Positions 18,469-28,283 of a stretch of DNA of 64,000 bases are shown one piece after another. Origin of the DNA: Xanthomonas sp. (GTDB lineage: Bacteria; Pseudomonadota; Gammaproteobacteria; Xanthomonadales; Xanthomonadaceae); contig NZ_JAFIWC010000018.1 in assembly GCF_017163755.1 (NCBI RefSeq), positions 1 to 64,000 on the forward strand, read 5' to 3'. Under the pieces are notes generated by a model. It was not told the DNA's origin, ran no database searches, and worked only from the letters and a program-made list of their open reading frames with translations. The stretch's first letter is position 1; each line of letters begins with the position of its first letter. A program made the translations under genes and the position numbers.

Positions 18469-19836
18469 TCAGGGGGCCGAGGCGGCCAGCAGGCGCCGGC
18501 TGCTGATCCGGAACCGCCAGCCCATCATCACCGCCGCGGCGGTCAGGCCCAGGATCAGCCCGATCCACATGCCCTGCGGTCCCCAGCCCAGCCACAGGCC
18601 CAGCCCGGCGCCCAGCGGCATGCCCAGCCCCCAGTAGGAGCACAGCGCCAGCAGCATCGGCACCCGGGTGTCCTTGAGCCCGCGCAGCGCGCCGCCGGAC
18701 AGCACCTGCAGCCCGTCGGGGAACTGGAACGCGGCCGCGTACAGCAGCAAGGTCGAGGCCAGCCCGGCGACGGCGATGTCGCGGGTATAGATGCCGACGA
18801 TGGCGTCGTGGCCGAACAGCAGCACCAGCGCCGACAGCGCCTGCGTGCCGAGCACGATCGCATAGCCGGCCCAGGCCGCGCCGCGCACGCCGACCGCGTC
18901 GCCGGCGCCGGCCGCGCGCCCGACCCGCACCGTGGTCGCCTCGGCCACGCCCATCGGCACCATGAAGCACAGCTGGGCCACGTTGATCGCGATCTGGTGC
19001 GCGGCGGCCGGCACCTCGCCCAGCCGCGCGATCAGCAGCGCGGTGGTGATGAACAGGCCGCCCTCCATCAGGATGGTGATGCCGATCGGCAGGCCGGTCT
19101 TGAGCAGTCCGCCGATCGCGCGCAGGTCCGGCGGCTCGAACGTGGCGAACAGGCGCAGCGGCGCGAAGCGTTTGGAGCGCATCAGGTACACGGCGAACAC
19201 GATCGCCTGCATCCACATCATGATCGCCGAGGCCATGCCCAGCCCGCCGGCGCCGCGCTCGCGCAGCCCGAACAGGCCGAACGTCAGCACGTAGCCCAGC
19301 GGCCCCAGCACCAGCAGCCCGCCGAACCCCAGCAACATCGTCGGCAGCGTCCAGTGCATGCCTTCGCTGAGGTAGCGCATGCAGAAGTACAGCACCATCG
19401 CCGGCACGCCCCAGCGGATCGCATGCAGGAAGTCGCGCGCGCCCGGCACGATCTCCGCGGCGATGCCCAGCTGCGGCAGCGCCAGCGGCATCACGCTCAG
19501 GAACGCGAACATCACCACGCCCAGGCCCAGCGACAGCCACAGCGCCTGGCGGAACATCGGTCCGATCTGCGCATGGCGGCGGCCGCCGTCGAGCTGCGAC
19601 ACCGACGCGGTCAGCGCGATCAGCGTGCCGATCGGGATCATCATCGGCAGCCACAGCAGCGCCGTGCCCACGGTCACCGAGGCCAGCGTGCGGGTGCCGT
19701 GATGCCCGGCGATCACGTTGTCGACGAAGCTGATCAGGCCGGCGGACACGTGCCCCAGCACCAGCGGCAAGGCGAGCTGCGCGGTGGTGCGCAGTTCGCG
19801 GCCCCGGACCGAGGCCGGGGTGGAAGAGGAAGACAT
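18469..19836 (-). CDS. MATE-family multidrug exporter
   Basis: This 455-residue protein has about twelve hydrophobic helices in two repeats and fits the MATE family of Na+ or H+ coupled exporters, near NorM. Family-like sequences include LALPLVLGHVSAGLISFVDN near the N-terminus and an internal repeat of MEGGLFITTALLIARLGEVP type that matches MATE helices 7-8. The start is the ATG at 19836 (MSSSSTPASV), divergent from the decayed DUF3667 gene with about 100 bases between. It is a likely exporter of cationic drugs or metabolites; the substrate cannot be inferred. Confidence 0.9.
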   Translation of the reverse strand: MSSSSTPASVRGRELRTTAQLALPLVLGHVSAGLISFVDNVIAGHHGTRTLASVTVGTALLWLPMMIPIGTLIALTASVSQLDGGRRHAQIGPMFRQALWLSLGLGVVMFAFLSVMPLALPQLGIAAEIVPGARDFLHAIRWGVPAMVLYFCMRYLSEGMHWTLPTMLLGFGGLLVLGPLGYVLTFGLFGLRERGAGGLGMASAIMMWMQAIVFAVYLMRSKRFAPLRLFATFEPPDLRAIGGLLKTGLPIGITILMEGGLFITTALLIARLGEVPAAAHQIAINVAQLCFMVPMGVAEATTVRVGRAAGAGDAVGVRGAAWAGYAIVLGTQALSALVLLFGHDAIVGIYTRDIAVAGLASTLLLYAAAFQFPDGLQVLSGGALRGLKDTRVPMLLALCSYWGLGMPLGAGLGLWLGWGPQGMWIGLILGLTAAAVMMGWRFRISSRRLLAASAP

Positions 19837-19938
19837 GACGGACTCTGGCGATCTCGCCACTACGGCCGCGCGGGAGCGCTGGCGCCGGGTGGCGGAGGGC
19901 CGGTATCTTACCTGCTCGCACCCGGGGATGCAGGCGCG

Positions 19939-20500
19939 ATGGGCAACGACACGCGCGCGGCGCCGGCAGCGTGCGCGAACTGCGCGACGACGTTGCACGG
20001 CCACTACTGCCACCACTGCGGGCAGTCGACGCACAACCCGCTGCGCGACGTGCGCCACGCGATCGAGGACGTGTTCGATCGTTCCGGCACCTGGACGGGT
20101 GTGTGTTCAGAACCCTTGCCGACCTACTGTTGCCCGGCCGGGTCGCGCGCAACTACATCGGCGGCCACCGGGTGCGCTACGTGGCGCTGTCGGTGCTGAC
20201 CTTCTTCCTCGCCCAGTACGTGATCCATTTCGGCAGCGGCCGGGCGCAGGCGCAGCCGGCCCAGGCGCAGGCCCCGCGCGATCCGTTCGCGCGCACGGCC
20301 AGCGCCGAGGACGTGGAGGCGGTGCGCGCTGCATTGTTGAACGCACTGCGGTCGGCGCGCGAAGCGGTGCCGGTATCGCTGGCCGATGCGCGGATCGGCA
20401 TCGATGCCGGCACTACCTGCTGGTCGGCGGCCTGTACGCCAGCCTGGTGGGCATCGCCGCGCTATGGCGGCTGATCGACAGCCTGGTGCGGCTGCGAGGC
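19939..20500 (+). pseudogene. Frameshifted, shortened DUF3667 membrane protein
   Basis: The open frame starting at 19939 begins with a zinc-ribbon-like head typical of DUF3667 (CANCATTLHGHYCHHCGQST, residues 12-31). After EDVFD the frame shifts: the family continuation FRHLDGCVFRTLADLLLPGR appears in the neighbouring frame, so one base seems lost near 20080. About seven family residues after RVRY appear deleted before ALSVLTFF. A second shift near 20400 leads to membrane-like sequence YLLVGGLYASLVGIAALW in a third frame. The usual long C-terminal membrane part is missing. This is either a decayed gene or a region of assembly errors. DUF3667 has no known function. The end coordinate is approximate. 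Confidence 0.68.
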
Positions 20501-20519
20501 GGACACGCCACCGCGCCGA

Positions 20520-21941
20520 TCAGCGCGTGGCGCGCTGGCGCAGCCACGCCGCACGGGTCTCGGCGCTTTGCGCCAGCAGCTCGCTGCGCAGCGCCGCGCG
20601 TTCCTGCGGCGGCGTGCGCTGCGACAACAGCGCCAGCTGCTCGCGCTGGTCGGCCGGCAACGCGCGCAGCAGCGCCAGTAGCCCCGCGCGCTGCGGCTCG
20701 GGCACGTAGCCGACCAGGGGCTGCAGCGCCCAGTACTCGGCGCCCAGTTCGGGGCCGAGCAGCCAGCCGTGGCGCTCCAGCTGGTCGAGCGCGGCGAATT
20801 CGTCGCGCAGCTTGTGCTGCTGCTCGCCCGGCAAGGCGCCGAACGCCGTCGCCACCTGGCGCAGGCGGGCCTGTACCGCCGCATCCAGCGCGTTCCACGC
20901 CGCCTCGCGCTCGTGCAGCTGCGCAGGGGTCAGCGCCGGCGGCGGCGCCGCGGAGGCGGCGGACACCGTCGCGGTGCTCACCGCGGCCGTGGCCGCCGCG
21001 GCATCGCCGGCGGCCGGCGCGGCGTCCTCGGCGCCCGGCGCCTCGCGCTCGATCCGCGCCGCCGGCGCGCCGGCGGCGTACCAGGCGTAGAAATCCAGGT
21101 CGTAGATCGCCGCCTCGGGCAGCGGCGCCGGCGGCGCGGCGGGCAACGGCGGCGGCGGGGCCGGGCCGGACTCGGCCGGCAGCGCCTCCACCTGCACCGG
21201 ACCGGTATCGCCCAGCGCCAGGTTGGCGTCGTCGGACGGCGCCTGCCGTGGCGCGCCCCACCACAGCGACGCCACGAGCAGGCTGGCCACGACCAGCGCG
21301 ACCGCCAGCGCCAGCCGCGGCCGGGTGACCCAGCCACGGCGTGGCGGCGGCGGATCCGCGGCCGGCGGCGTGACCGGGCGCGGGGGCGCGCCACCGCCGA
21401 GCGCCGCCTCGCCCAGCGCCGCCAACGCCTGCAGGCGCGCCGGCGGCAGTTCGCGAAGATGCTGTTGCGCCGCGTCGGCCAGCGCGCGCCAGCCGCCGGC
21501 GTCGGGCTGGCCGTCGGCCGCGCGCGGGCAGGCGCGCGCCAGCGCCTGCTGGTACTGGGTCTGGGTCTGATCGAGCACCCGCGCCGCCGTGGCCTCGTCG
21601 AGGCCGGCGACGATCCGCAGCAGCAGCGCCAAGCGGTCGGCCGGGTCGAGCCGTTGCAGGTGCGACAGCCCCGGCGGCCAGCTCGCCGCTGCGCCCGCCG
21701 GCGTGCGCAGCGTCGGCACCGCCGCCAGCAGCTTCCAGAAGCGCAACGGCCATTCAGCCATCGGCAACGCCGCGGCGTGGGTGCGGAACGCCCGCATCGC
21801 CGCGGCCAGCGCGCGCAGACCGTGATCGGCATCGCCGAGTTGCAGTTCCGCCACCACGGCGGCACGACGTTCCGTACCGCGCAGGAAAGCGGCCAGGGCG
21901 GGCGGCGTGGCCGCACCGGCGGAGGAAGGCGCGGCGGTCAT
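20520..21941 (-). CDS. Membrane protein with sigma-like N-terminus and DUF3106 C-terminus
   Basis: This 473-residue protein looks like a fusion. Residues about 12-140 resemble an ECF sigma factor: region 2-like AAFLRGTERRAAVVAELQLG and a region 4-like helix-turn-helix DRLALLLRIVAGLDEATAAR with the usual spacing. A strong membrane helix lies at about 209-229 (ALAVALVVASLLVASLWW), followed by a Pro/Ala-rich stretch. The last 140 residues match DUF3106, a helical periplasmic domain with repeated leucine and arginine patterns (ERAALRSELLAQSAETRAAW). The acidic and aromatic residues of the promoter-melting region look eroded, so it may not be a working sigma factor. The start is the ATG at 21941. 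No anti-sigma factor gene was seen next to it. Confidence 0.72.
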   Translation of the reverse strand: MTAAPSSAGAATPPALAAFLRGTERRAAVVAELQLGDADHGLRALAAAMRAFRTHAAALPMAEWPLRFWKLLAAVPTLRTPAGAAASWPPGLSHLQRLDPADRLALLLRIVAGLDEATAARVLDQTQTQYQQALARACPRAADGQPDAGGWRALADAAQQHLRELPPARLQALAALGEAALGGGAPPRPVTPPAADPPPPRRGWVTRPRLALAVALVVASLLVASLWWGAPRQAPSDDANLALGDTGPVQVEALPAESGPAPPPPLPAAPPAPLPEAAIYDLDFYAWYAAGAPAARIEREAPGAEDAAPAAGDAAAATAAVSTATVSAASAAPPPALTPAQLHEREAAWNALDAAVQARLRQVATAFGALPGEQQHKLRDEFAALDQLERHGWLLGPELGAEYWALQPLVGYVPEPQRAGLLALLRALPADQREQLALLSQRTPPQERAALRSELLAQSAETRAAWLRQRATR

Positions 21942-22242
21942 CGGGACTCCATCATCGACGCGATGATAGCGACGACACCGCTGCGCCGCGCGCTTGACAG
22001 CCGGGCCAAATCCGCTCTCCCAAAGCGGCCGGGGCGTCGCCGCAGGCGCGGGTTGTGCACAGCACGATGCGAAGCGCCCTGCGGCGTCTGTCAAGCCCTC
22101 CCGGAATCATGTTGCAATCGTGTTTCACGGCTAAGTACATGGTTTTATAAGGGTTTATCGGAGTGGCGTTTTTTTGTCCAAGTCGTGGCAGAGGCTTGTG
22201 AATCCATCTTCACGGCGTGGAGCAAGCCATTCATGCACAGTC

Positions 22243-22265
22243 TTATCCACAGGAGATGTGGATAA
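22243..22265. promoter_or_regulatory. Inverted pair of perfect DnaA boxes before priA
   Basis: TTATCCACA at 22243-22251 and its reverse complement TGTGGATAA at 22257-22265 are both perfect matches to the DnaA-box consensus, five bases apart and facing each other. They lie in the middle of a 452-base spacer (21942-22393) that is clearly AT-richer than its surroundings, with A/T runs around 22095-22180 and 22290-22325 and about 130 bases between the boxes and the priA start. No gene was seen in this spacer. DnaA could regulate priA or bind here as a titration or reactivation site. Confidence 0.65.
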
Positions 22266-22393
22266 ACGCAATTCTCCAAGCCCAGCAGTGATTTACGACC
22301 CATTTATCACTTTGGGGGCAGCAATGAGCGGCAACTGGCCGCCGCCGATCGCGCAGTGCGCGGGCTCCCAACGCGCCCGGTAAACTGGCGCCG

Positions 22394-24583
22394 ATGTCCG
22401 TCCCCGTCGCCACGCTCCGCATCGCCCTGCCGGTGCCGTTGCCGCACCTGTTCGACTACCTGCCCCCGTCCGGCGGCGCCGTCGCGGCCGGCGACGTCGG
22501 ACGCCGGGTGCGGGTGCCGTTCGGCAGTCGCGAGCTGACCGGGGTGGTCGCCGCGCTCGGCAGCGTGGAGGACCCGGCGCCGCTGCGCGAGGCGCTGGCC
22601 TGGCTCGACACCGCCCCGCTGCTGCACGGCGAACTGGCCGACTCGCTGCACTGGCTGGCGCGCTACAGCCACGCACCGCTGGGCGAGGTGCTGGCGACGG
22701 CGCTGCCGGTGGCGTTGCGCCGCGGCGAGGCGCTGCCCGACACCCATGCCTGGGCCTGGCGCCTGACCGAGGCCGGCGCCGGCCACCGCGCCCGGCCCGG
22801 GACCCGTCCGCACCGCTTCGCCGAGTTGCTGGCGGCCGGGCCGCTGGACGAAGACCGGCTGGACCAGGCGATGGACGACTGGCGCAGCGCCGCGCGCAGC
22901 CTGGCCAAGCGCGCCTACGCCGAGCGCATCGCGGTGCCGGCCAGCGCCGCCGCGCCGCAGCCGCAGCCCGGTCCGGTCCCCAACGCCGAACAGCAGGCGG
23001 CGATCGACGCGATCGTCGCCGCACCGGGATTCGCCCCGTTCCTGCTCGACGGGGTCACCGGCAGCGGCAAGACCGAGGTCTACCTGCAGGCCATCGCCGC
23101 CTGCCTGGCGCGCGGGCGCCAGGCGCTGGTGCTGGTGCCGGAGATCGGCCTGACCCCGCAGACCCTGGCGCGGTTCCGCGCGCGCCTGGGCGTGCCGGTG
23201 CACGCGCTGCACTCCGGGCTCAACGACAACGAGCGCGCGCGGGTGTGGGCCGCGGCCTGGCGCGGCGAGGCGCGGGTGGTGGTCGGCACCCGCTCGGCGG
23301 TGTTCGTGCCGCTGCCGCAGCCGGGACTGATCGTGATCGACGAGGAACACGACGGCAGCTACAAGCAGCAGGACGGCATCCGCTACCACGCGCGCGACTT
23401 CGCCCTGGTCCGCGGCAAGGCGCTGGACGTGCCGGTGCTGCTGGGCAGCGCCACCCCGTCGCTGGAGAGCCTGCACAACGCCGGCAGCGGCCGCTACGCG
23501 CACCTGCGCCTGACCCGCCGCGCCGGCGACGCGCGGCCGCCGGCGGTGCGCGTGCTCGACGTGCGCAAGCGCCCGCTGCAGGACGGCCTGTCGCCGGACG
23601 TGCTGGCCGGCATCGGCCAGGCGCTGGCCGCCGGCGGCCAGGTGCTGGTGTTCAAGAACCGCCGCGGCTACGCGCCGGTGCTGTTGTGCCACGACTGCGG
23701 CTGGACCGCGCCGTGCCAGCGCTGCAGCACGCCGCTGCACGCCACGCCGATGACCGTGCACGCCGGCGGCCGGCGCCTGCAATGCCATCACTGCGGCGCG
23801 CGCCAGCCGGCGCCGCTGGCCTGCCCCGACTGCGCCAGCCTGGCGCTGCAGCCGCAGGGCATCGGCACCGAGCGGCTGGAAGAGCGTCTGCTGCAGGCCT
23901 TTCCCGACGTGCCGGTGCTGCGCATCGACCGCGGCACCACGCAGCGGCGCGACGCGCTGGAGACGCAGCTGGCCACGCTCGGCAGCGCGCCGGGGATCCT
24001 GGTCGGCACGCAGATCCTGGCCAAGGGCCACGACCTGCCGCAGCTGACCCTGGTGGTGGTGGTCGGCATCGACGAGGGCCTGTTCTCGGCCGATTTCCGC
24101 GCCAGCGAGAAACTGGCCCAGCAGCTGATCCAGGTCGCCGGGCGCGCCGGCCGCGCCGCCAAGCCGGGCGAGGTCTGGCTGCAGACCCACCACCCCGGCC
24201 ATCCGCTGCTGGAGACGCTGGTGCACGGCGGCTACCACGCCTTCGCCGACGCCGAACTGGCGCAGCGCGAAGCGGCCGGCTTCCCGCCATACGCGCACCT
24301 GGCGCTGCTGCGCGCCGAAGCCCGCCAAGTCGAACAGGCCAACGCCTTCCTGAGCGCGGTGCGCGCGCTGCTGCCCGAGCACACCGAGGTGCAGCGTTTC
24401 GGGCCGATGCCGGCACCGATGCCGCGCCGGGCCGGTTTCCAGCGCGCGCAGCTGCTGCTGTCGGCGCCGGCGCGGCGCGCGCTGCACGCGGCGCTCGACG
24501 CCGCGGTGCCGGCGATCCACGCGCTGCCGCAGGCGCGCCGGGTACGCTGGTCGCTGGACGTGGATCCGCAGGATCTGTACTGA
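22394..24583 (+). CDS. priA: Primosomal protein N' (PriA helicase)
   Basis: PriA restarts stalled replication forks by recognising forked DNA and loading the replicative helicase, and unwinds DNA 3' to 5'. The 729-residue enzyme has an N-terminal 3'-end-binding domain (about 1-105), a winged-helix segment, and the helicase core with Walker A GVTGSGKTEVYL (K226) and the DEAH-like DEEHDGSYKQQDG. Eight cysteines bind two zincs (CHDCGWTAPCQRC and CHHCGARQPAPLACPDC, about 432-478), and helicase motifs QVAGRAGRAAKPG follow. The ATG at 22394 gives MSVPVATLRIALPVP, typical of the family. All key residues are present. The region before it contains paired DnaA boxes. Confidence 0.97.
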   Translation: MSVPVATLRIALPVPLPHLFDYLPPSGGAVAAGDVGRRVRVPFGSRELTGVVAALGSVEDPAPLREALAWLDTAPLLHGELADSLHWLARYSHAPLGEVLATALPVALRRGEALPDTHAWAWRLTEAGAGHRARPGTRPHRFAELLAAGPLDEDRLDQAMDDWRSAARSLAKRAYAERIAVPASAAAPQPQPGPVPNAEQQAAIDAIVAAPGFAPFLLDGVTGSGKTEVYLQAIAACLARGRQALVLVPEIGLTPQTLARFRARLGVPVHALHSGLNDNERARVWAAAWRGEARVVVGTRSAVFVPLPQPGLIVIDEEHDGSYKQQDGIRYHARDFALVRGKALDVPVLLGSATPSLESLHNAGSGRYAHLRLTRRAGDARPPAVRVLDVRKRPLQDGLSPDVLAGIGQALAAGGQVLVFKNRRGYAPVLLCHDCGWTAPCQRCSTPLHATPMTVHAGGRRLQCHHCGARQPAPLACPDCASLALQPQGIGTERLEERLLQAFPDVPVLRIDRGTTQRRDALETQLATLGSAPGILVGTQILAKGHDLPQLTLVVVVGIDEGLFSADFRASEKLAQQLIQVAGRAGRAAKPGEVWLQTHHPGHPLLETLVHGGYHAFADAELAQREAAGFPPYAHLALLRAEARQVEQANAFLSAVRALLPEHTEVQRFGPMPAPMPRRAGFQRAQLLLSAPARRALHAALDAAVPAIHALPQARRVRWSLDVDPQDLY

Positions 24584-25285
24584 TCCGCACGCGCGGCGCT
24601 GCGGTCGCGACACGGCGCCGTTCGCGTCTGTGCGGCCGAGGAATCGGCCGGTTCGCACGCAGCGATCGCACGCCCGCGAAACGTGCTGCGGCGGCATGCG
24701 CTTCGCTTGGCCTCGCAGCATCGGCTGCATTCGATCTTTCCGTGCGACGGCGCGCAGCTGCGTTCGCGATCGCAACCGGGCTGCCGATTCGATGTCATTG
24801 CAGAAAAATCCACTGAACGGTGACGCCGATCGCCAGCATCAAGGCTCGGCAACCGGGACGCTGCGCACCGCAAAGCCCGGACGGCGCGCGCCGTACATGC
24901 TGCACACACATACGCGCAGGCGTTTTACGCCACAATCGCCGGCATGAGCCTTTCCCCGCTCCGCCCCCGGCCACGGCAGCGCGCCACCTTCGCGCTGCCG
25001 TCGGCGCCGGCGGCGACCGCCAGCGCGAATGCCCCTGCGCCGCGCCGCCGCTAGCGTCCTTCGGCCGCCGGTCACGCCGCCGCGGCCACGCGGTGCGTGC
25101 ACCCGTTCGATGCCGCACGCGGCACCCACGTGCGCGGCCGCCGCGCCCGGCGCATGGCACGCGCGGCACCGCCGCGACCGCGCCGCGCCGATGCCGGCGA
25201 CAGCCGCCGCGCGCTGCGATGGCCATCCCGCGCGCGCGTCAGGCGCCGGCGCGCATCCCCAGATCCTGCATCCCCGGAGTCGCCC
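24584..25285. other. 702-base region without a recognised gene
   Basis: No convincing coding sequence was found between priA and ndh on either strand. Open frames here are rich in Arg, Pro and Ala and have no family features; the best start, 24945, would give only 36 codons (MSLSPLRPRPRQR). The first 200 bases carry short imperfect GC-rich repeats. The stretch 24795-24945 is less GC-rich and could hold a promoter or a small RNA, but no hairpin with a T-tract is evident. Confidence 0.4.
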
Positions 25286-26584
25286 ATGGCTGCCACGCCC
25301 GTCCCTCACCTGATCGTCGTCGGCGGTGGTTTCGCCGGCCTGTGGGCCACCCGCGCCCTGGCCGACGCGCCGCTGCGCATCACCCTGATCGATCGCCGCA
25401 ACCACCACCTGTTCCAGCCGCTGCTGTACCAGGTCGCCACCGCCGGCCTGTCCTCGCCCGACATCGCCGCGCCGCTGCGCCACATCCTGCGCCGGCAGCG
25501 CAACGTGGAAGTGCGCCTGGGCGAAGTCGCGCAGCTCGACAAGCACGCCCGGCAGGTGCGCCTGGGCAACGGCGAAACGCTCGGCTACGACTACCTGCTG
25601 GTCGCCACCGGCGCCACCCACGCCTATTTCGGCCACGACGAATGGGCCGCGCACGCGCCGGGGCTGAAGACCCTGGACGATGCGCTGCACCTGCGCCGGC
25701 ATCTGCTGCTGGCGTTCGAGCGCGCCGAGGCGGAGACCGACCCGGCCGCGCGCGCGGCATGGCTGAGCTTCGCCATCGTCGGCGGCGGCCCGACCGGGGT
25801 GGAACTGGCCGGCACCCTGGCCGAGATCGCGCGGCACACGCTGAAGAACGAGTTCCGCCGCATCGATCCGGCCGAAGCCAAGGTGCGGCTGATCGAAGCC
25901 GGGCCGCGGGTGCTGTCCTCGTTTCCCGAATCGCTGTCGGCCAAGGCGCAAAGGCAGCTGGAAAAGCTCGGCGTGGAGGTGCTCACCGGCGTGCCGGTGG
26001 CCGGCATCGACGGCAGCGGCTACCGCCTGGGCAGCACCTTCGTCGCCGCGCGCACGGTGGTGTGGGCGGCCGGCGTGGCCGCCTCGCCGCTGGCACGCAC
26101 GCTGGAGGTGCCGCTGGACCGCAGCGGCCGGGTCCAGGTCGAGGCCGACCTGAGCGTGCCCGGCCATCCGGAGATCTTCGTCGCCGGCGACCTGGCCTCG
26201 CTGGCCCAGGCCGACGGCAAGCCGGTGCCCGGGGTGGCGCCGGCGGCCAAGCAGATGGGCCGGCACGTCGCGCGCAACCTGCAGCAGCGGCTGCGCGGCC
26301 AGGCCGGCAATGCGCCGTTCCGCTACGCCGACTACGGTAACCTGGCCACGATCGGGCGCATGGCGGCGATCGTGCATGTCGGCCGCCTGCAGCTGTCGGG
26401 GCTGCTGGCCTGGTGGTTCTGGCTGGCCGCGCACGTGTTCTTCCTGATCGGCTTCCGCAACCGCCTGGTGGTGCTGCTCAACTGGGCCTGGGCGTACTGG
26501 AGCTACCAGCGCGGGGCGCGGATCATCCTCGGCGACGACACGCGCCAGGACGAGGACCCCGGCGCGCCGCCGCCGCAAGCGTGA
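25286..26584 (+). CDS. ndh: Type II NADH:quinone oxidoreductase
   Basis: Ndh passes electrons from NADH to quinone at the inner membrane without pumping protons. The 432-residue enzyme has both nucleotide folds: FAD binding at the N-terminus (LIVVGGGFAGLWATRAL, about 9-25) and NADH binding near residues 160-180 (IVGGGPTGVELAGTL). The quinone-side sequence RRNHHLFQPLLYQVATAGLS and FVAGDLASL are typical. The last 70 residues contain hydrophobic and aromatic helices (LSGLLAWWFWLAAHVFFLI) that attach it to the membrane. The start is the ATG at 25286. It is followed 52 bases later by a UPF0126 gene, so the two may be co-transcribed. Confidence 0.94.
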   Translation: MAATPVPHLIVVGGGFAGLWATRALADAPLRITLIDRRNHHLFQPLLYQVATAGLSSPDIAAPLRHILRRQRNVEVRLGEVAQLDKHARQVRLGNGETLGYDYLLVATGATHAYFGHDEWAAHAPGLKTLDDALHLRRHLLLAFERAEAETDPAARAAWLSFAIVGGGPTGVELAGTLAEIARHTLKNEFRRIDPAEAKVRLIEAGPRVLSSFPESLSAKAQRQLEKLGVEVLTGVPVAGIDGSGYRLGSTFVAARTVVWAAGVAASPLARTLEVPLDRSGRVQVEADLSVPGHPEIFVAGDLASLAQADGKPVPGVAPAAKQMGRHVARNLQQRLRGQAGNAPFRYADYGNLATIGRMAAIVHVGRLQLSGLLAWWFWLAAHVFFLIGFRNRLVVLLNWAWAYWSYQRGARIILGDDTRQDEDPGAPPPQA

Positions 26585-26636
26585 CACCTCGCGGGCGGGC
26601 TGCGATCCTAGCGGCCCTTCCGCCGCCCGCCGCGCC

Positions 26637-27254
26637 TTGGCTACCTTCCTGCTGCTGCTCGACCTGCTCGGCACCTTCGTCTTCGCGATCAGCGGCGCGA
26701 CCGTCGGCGTGCGCCACCGGCTGGACCTGTTCGGCGTGCTGGTGCTGTCGTGCGCGGCCGCGGTCTCCGGCGGCATCGCCCGCGACGTGTTGATCGGCGC
26801 CACCCCGCCGGCCGCGCTCGGCGACGCGCGCTACCTCGGCGCGGCGTGCCTGGCCGGGCTGCTGACCTTCTACAGCCACGGCACCGTCGAACGCCTGCGC
26901 AACCCGGTGCAGATCTTCGACGCGGTGGGCCTGGCGCTGTTCGCGGTGTATGGCACCAGCAAGGCGCTGGCGTTCGGCCTGACCCCGCTCAGCGCCACGC
27001 TGCTGGGCATGCTCAGCGGCATCGGCGGCGGCATCGTCCGCGACCTGCTGGTGGCGCGCACGCCGGTGGTGCTGCAGGCCGAACTGTACGCGGTGGCGGC
27101 GCTGCTCGGCGGCGGCGTGGTGGCCGTGGCGCACGTGCTGCACCTGCCGCAGCCGTGGGGGCTGGCGATCGGCGCCACGCTCTGCTTCGGCCTGCGCTTC
27201 ATGGCCATCCGCTACGGCTGGCACCTGCCGGTGGCGCGTCCGCCGGAGGCGTGA
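26637..27254 (+). CDS. UPF0126/TRIC-type membrane protein
   Basis: The 205-residue protein has about seven hydrophobic helices arranged as an internal repeat; each half contains a glycine-rich signature, SGGIARDVLIG in the first and GGGIVRDLLVA in the second. This is the UPF0126 (YicG/YadS) family, related in fold to TRIC cation channels, so it may form a trimeric ion or solute channel. The start is a TTG at 26637; no ATG with a good ribosome site lies nearby, and the residues from it match the family N-terminus (FLLLLDLLGTFVFAISGA). It ends before a strong bidirectional terminator shared with rpoH. It is likely co-transcribed with ndh. Confidence 0.9.
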   Translation: MATFLLLLDLLGTFVFAISGATVGVRHRLDLFGVLVLSCAAAVSGGIARDVLIGATPPAALGDARYLGAACLAGLLTFYSHGTVERLRNPVQIFDAVGLALFAVYGTSKALAFGLTPLSATLLGMLSGIGGGIVRDLLVARTPVVLQAELYAVAALLGGGVVAVAHVLHLPQPWGLAIGATLCFGLRFMAIRYGWHLPVARPPEA

Positions 27255-27301
27255 GCGCGGCGCTGCCGGCTCGGGCGACCGACCGGCACAACGGCAACGA
27301 A

Positions 27302-27327
27302 AAAGGCCCGGAAAACCGGGCCTTTTC
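27302..27327. terminator. Bidirectional terminator between UPF0126 gene and rpoH
   Basis: An 11-base perfect stem (27302-27312 with 27317-27327) with an A-rich loop begins in four A and ends in four T, so it works as an intrinsic terminator on both strands. It lies 47 bases after the UPF0126 gene and 51 bases after the rpoH stop on the other strand. Confidence 0.9.
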
Positions 27328-27378
27328 GTACTGTCGTCGGCTCGCCGTGCTTGCGAGGAGCCGGGCCAGGGGCAGCGA

Positions 27379-28257
<879 letters not shown>

Positions 28258-28283
28258 AGGGGCTCATCTTAGCAGTCAAGTAA

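Noticed and set aside
22243..22265. The paired DnaA boxes as a chromosomal origin
   Set aside because: The usual origin neighbours (dnaA, dnaN, rpmH) are absent, only two boxes are seen and there is no cluster of unwinding elements. A regulatory or titration role is more likely.
24945..25055. A 36-codon open frame before ndh (MSLSPLRPRPRQR...)
   Set aside because: No ribosome site, biased composition (Arg/Ala/Pro) and no conservation evidence; more likely non-coding.
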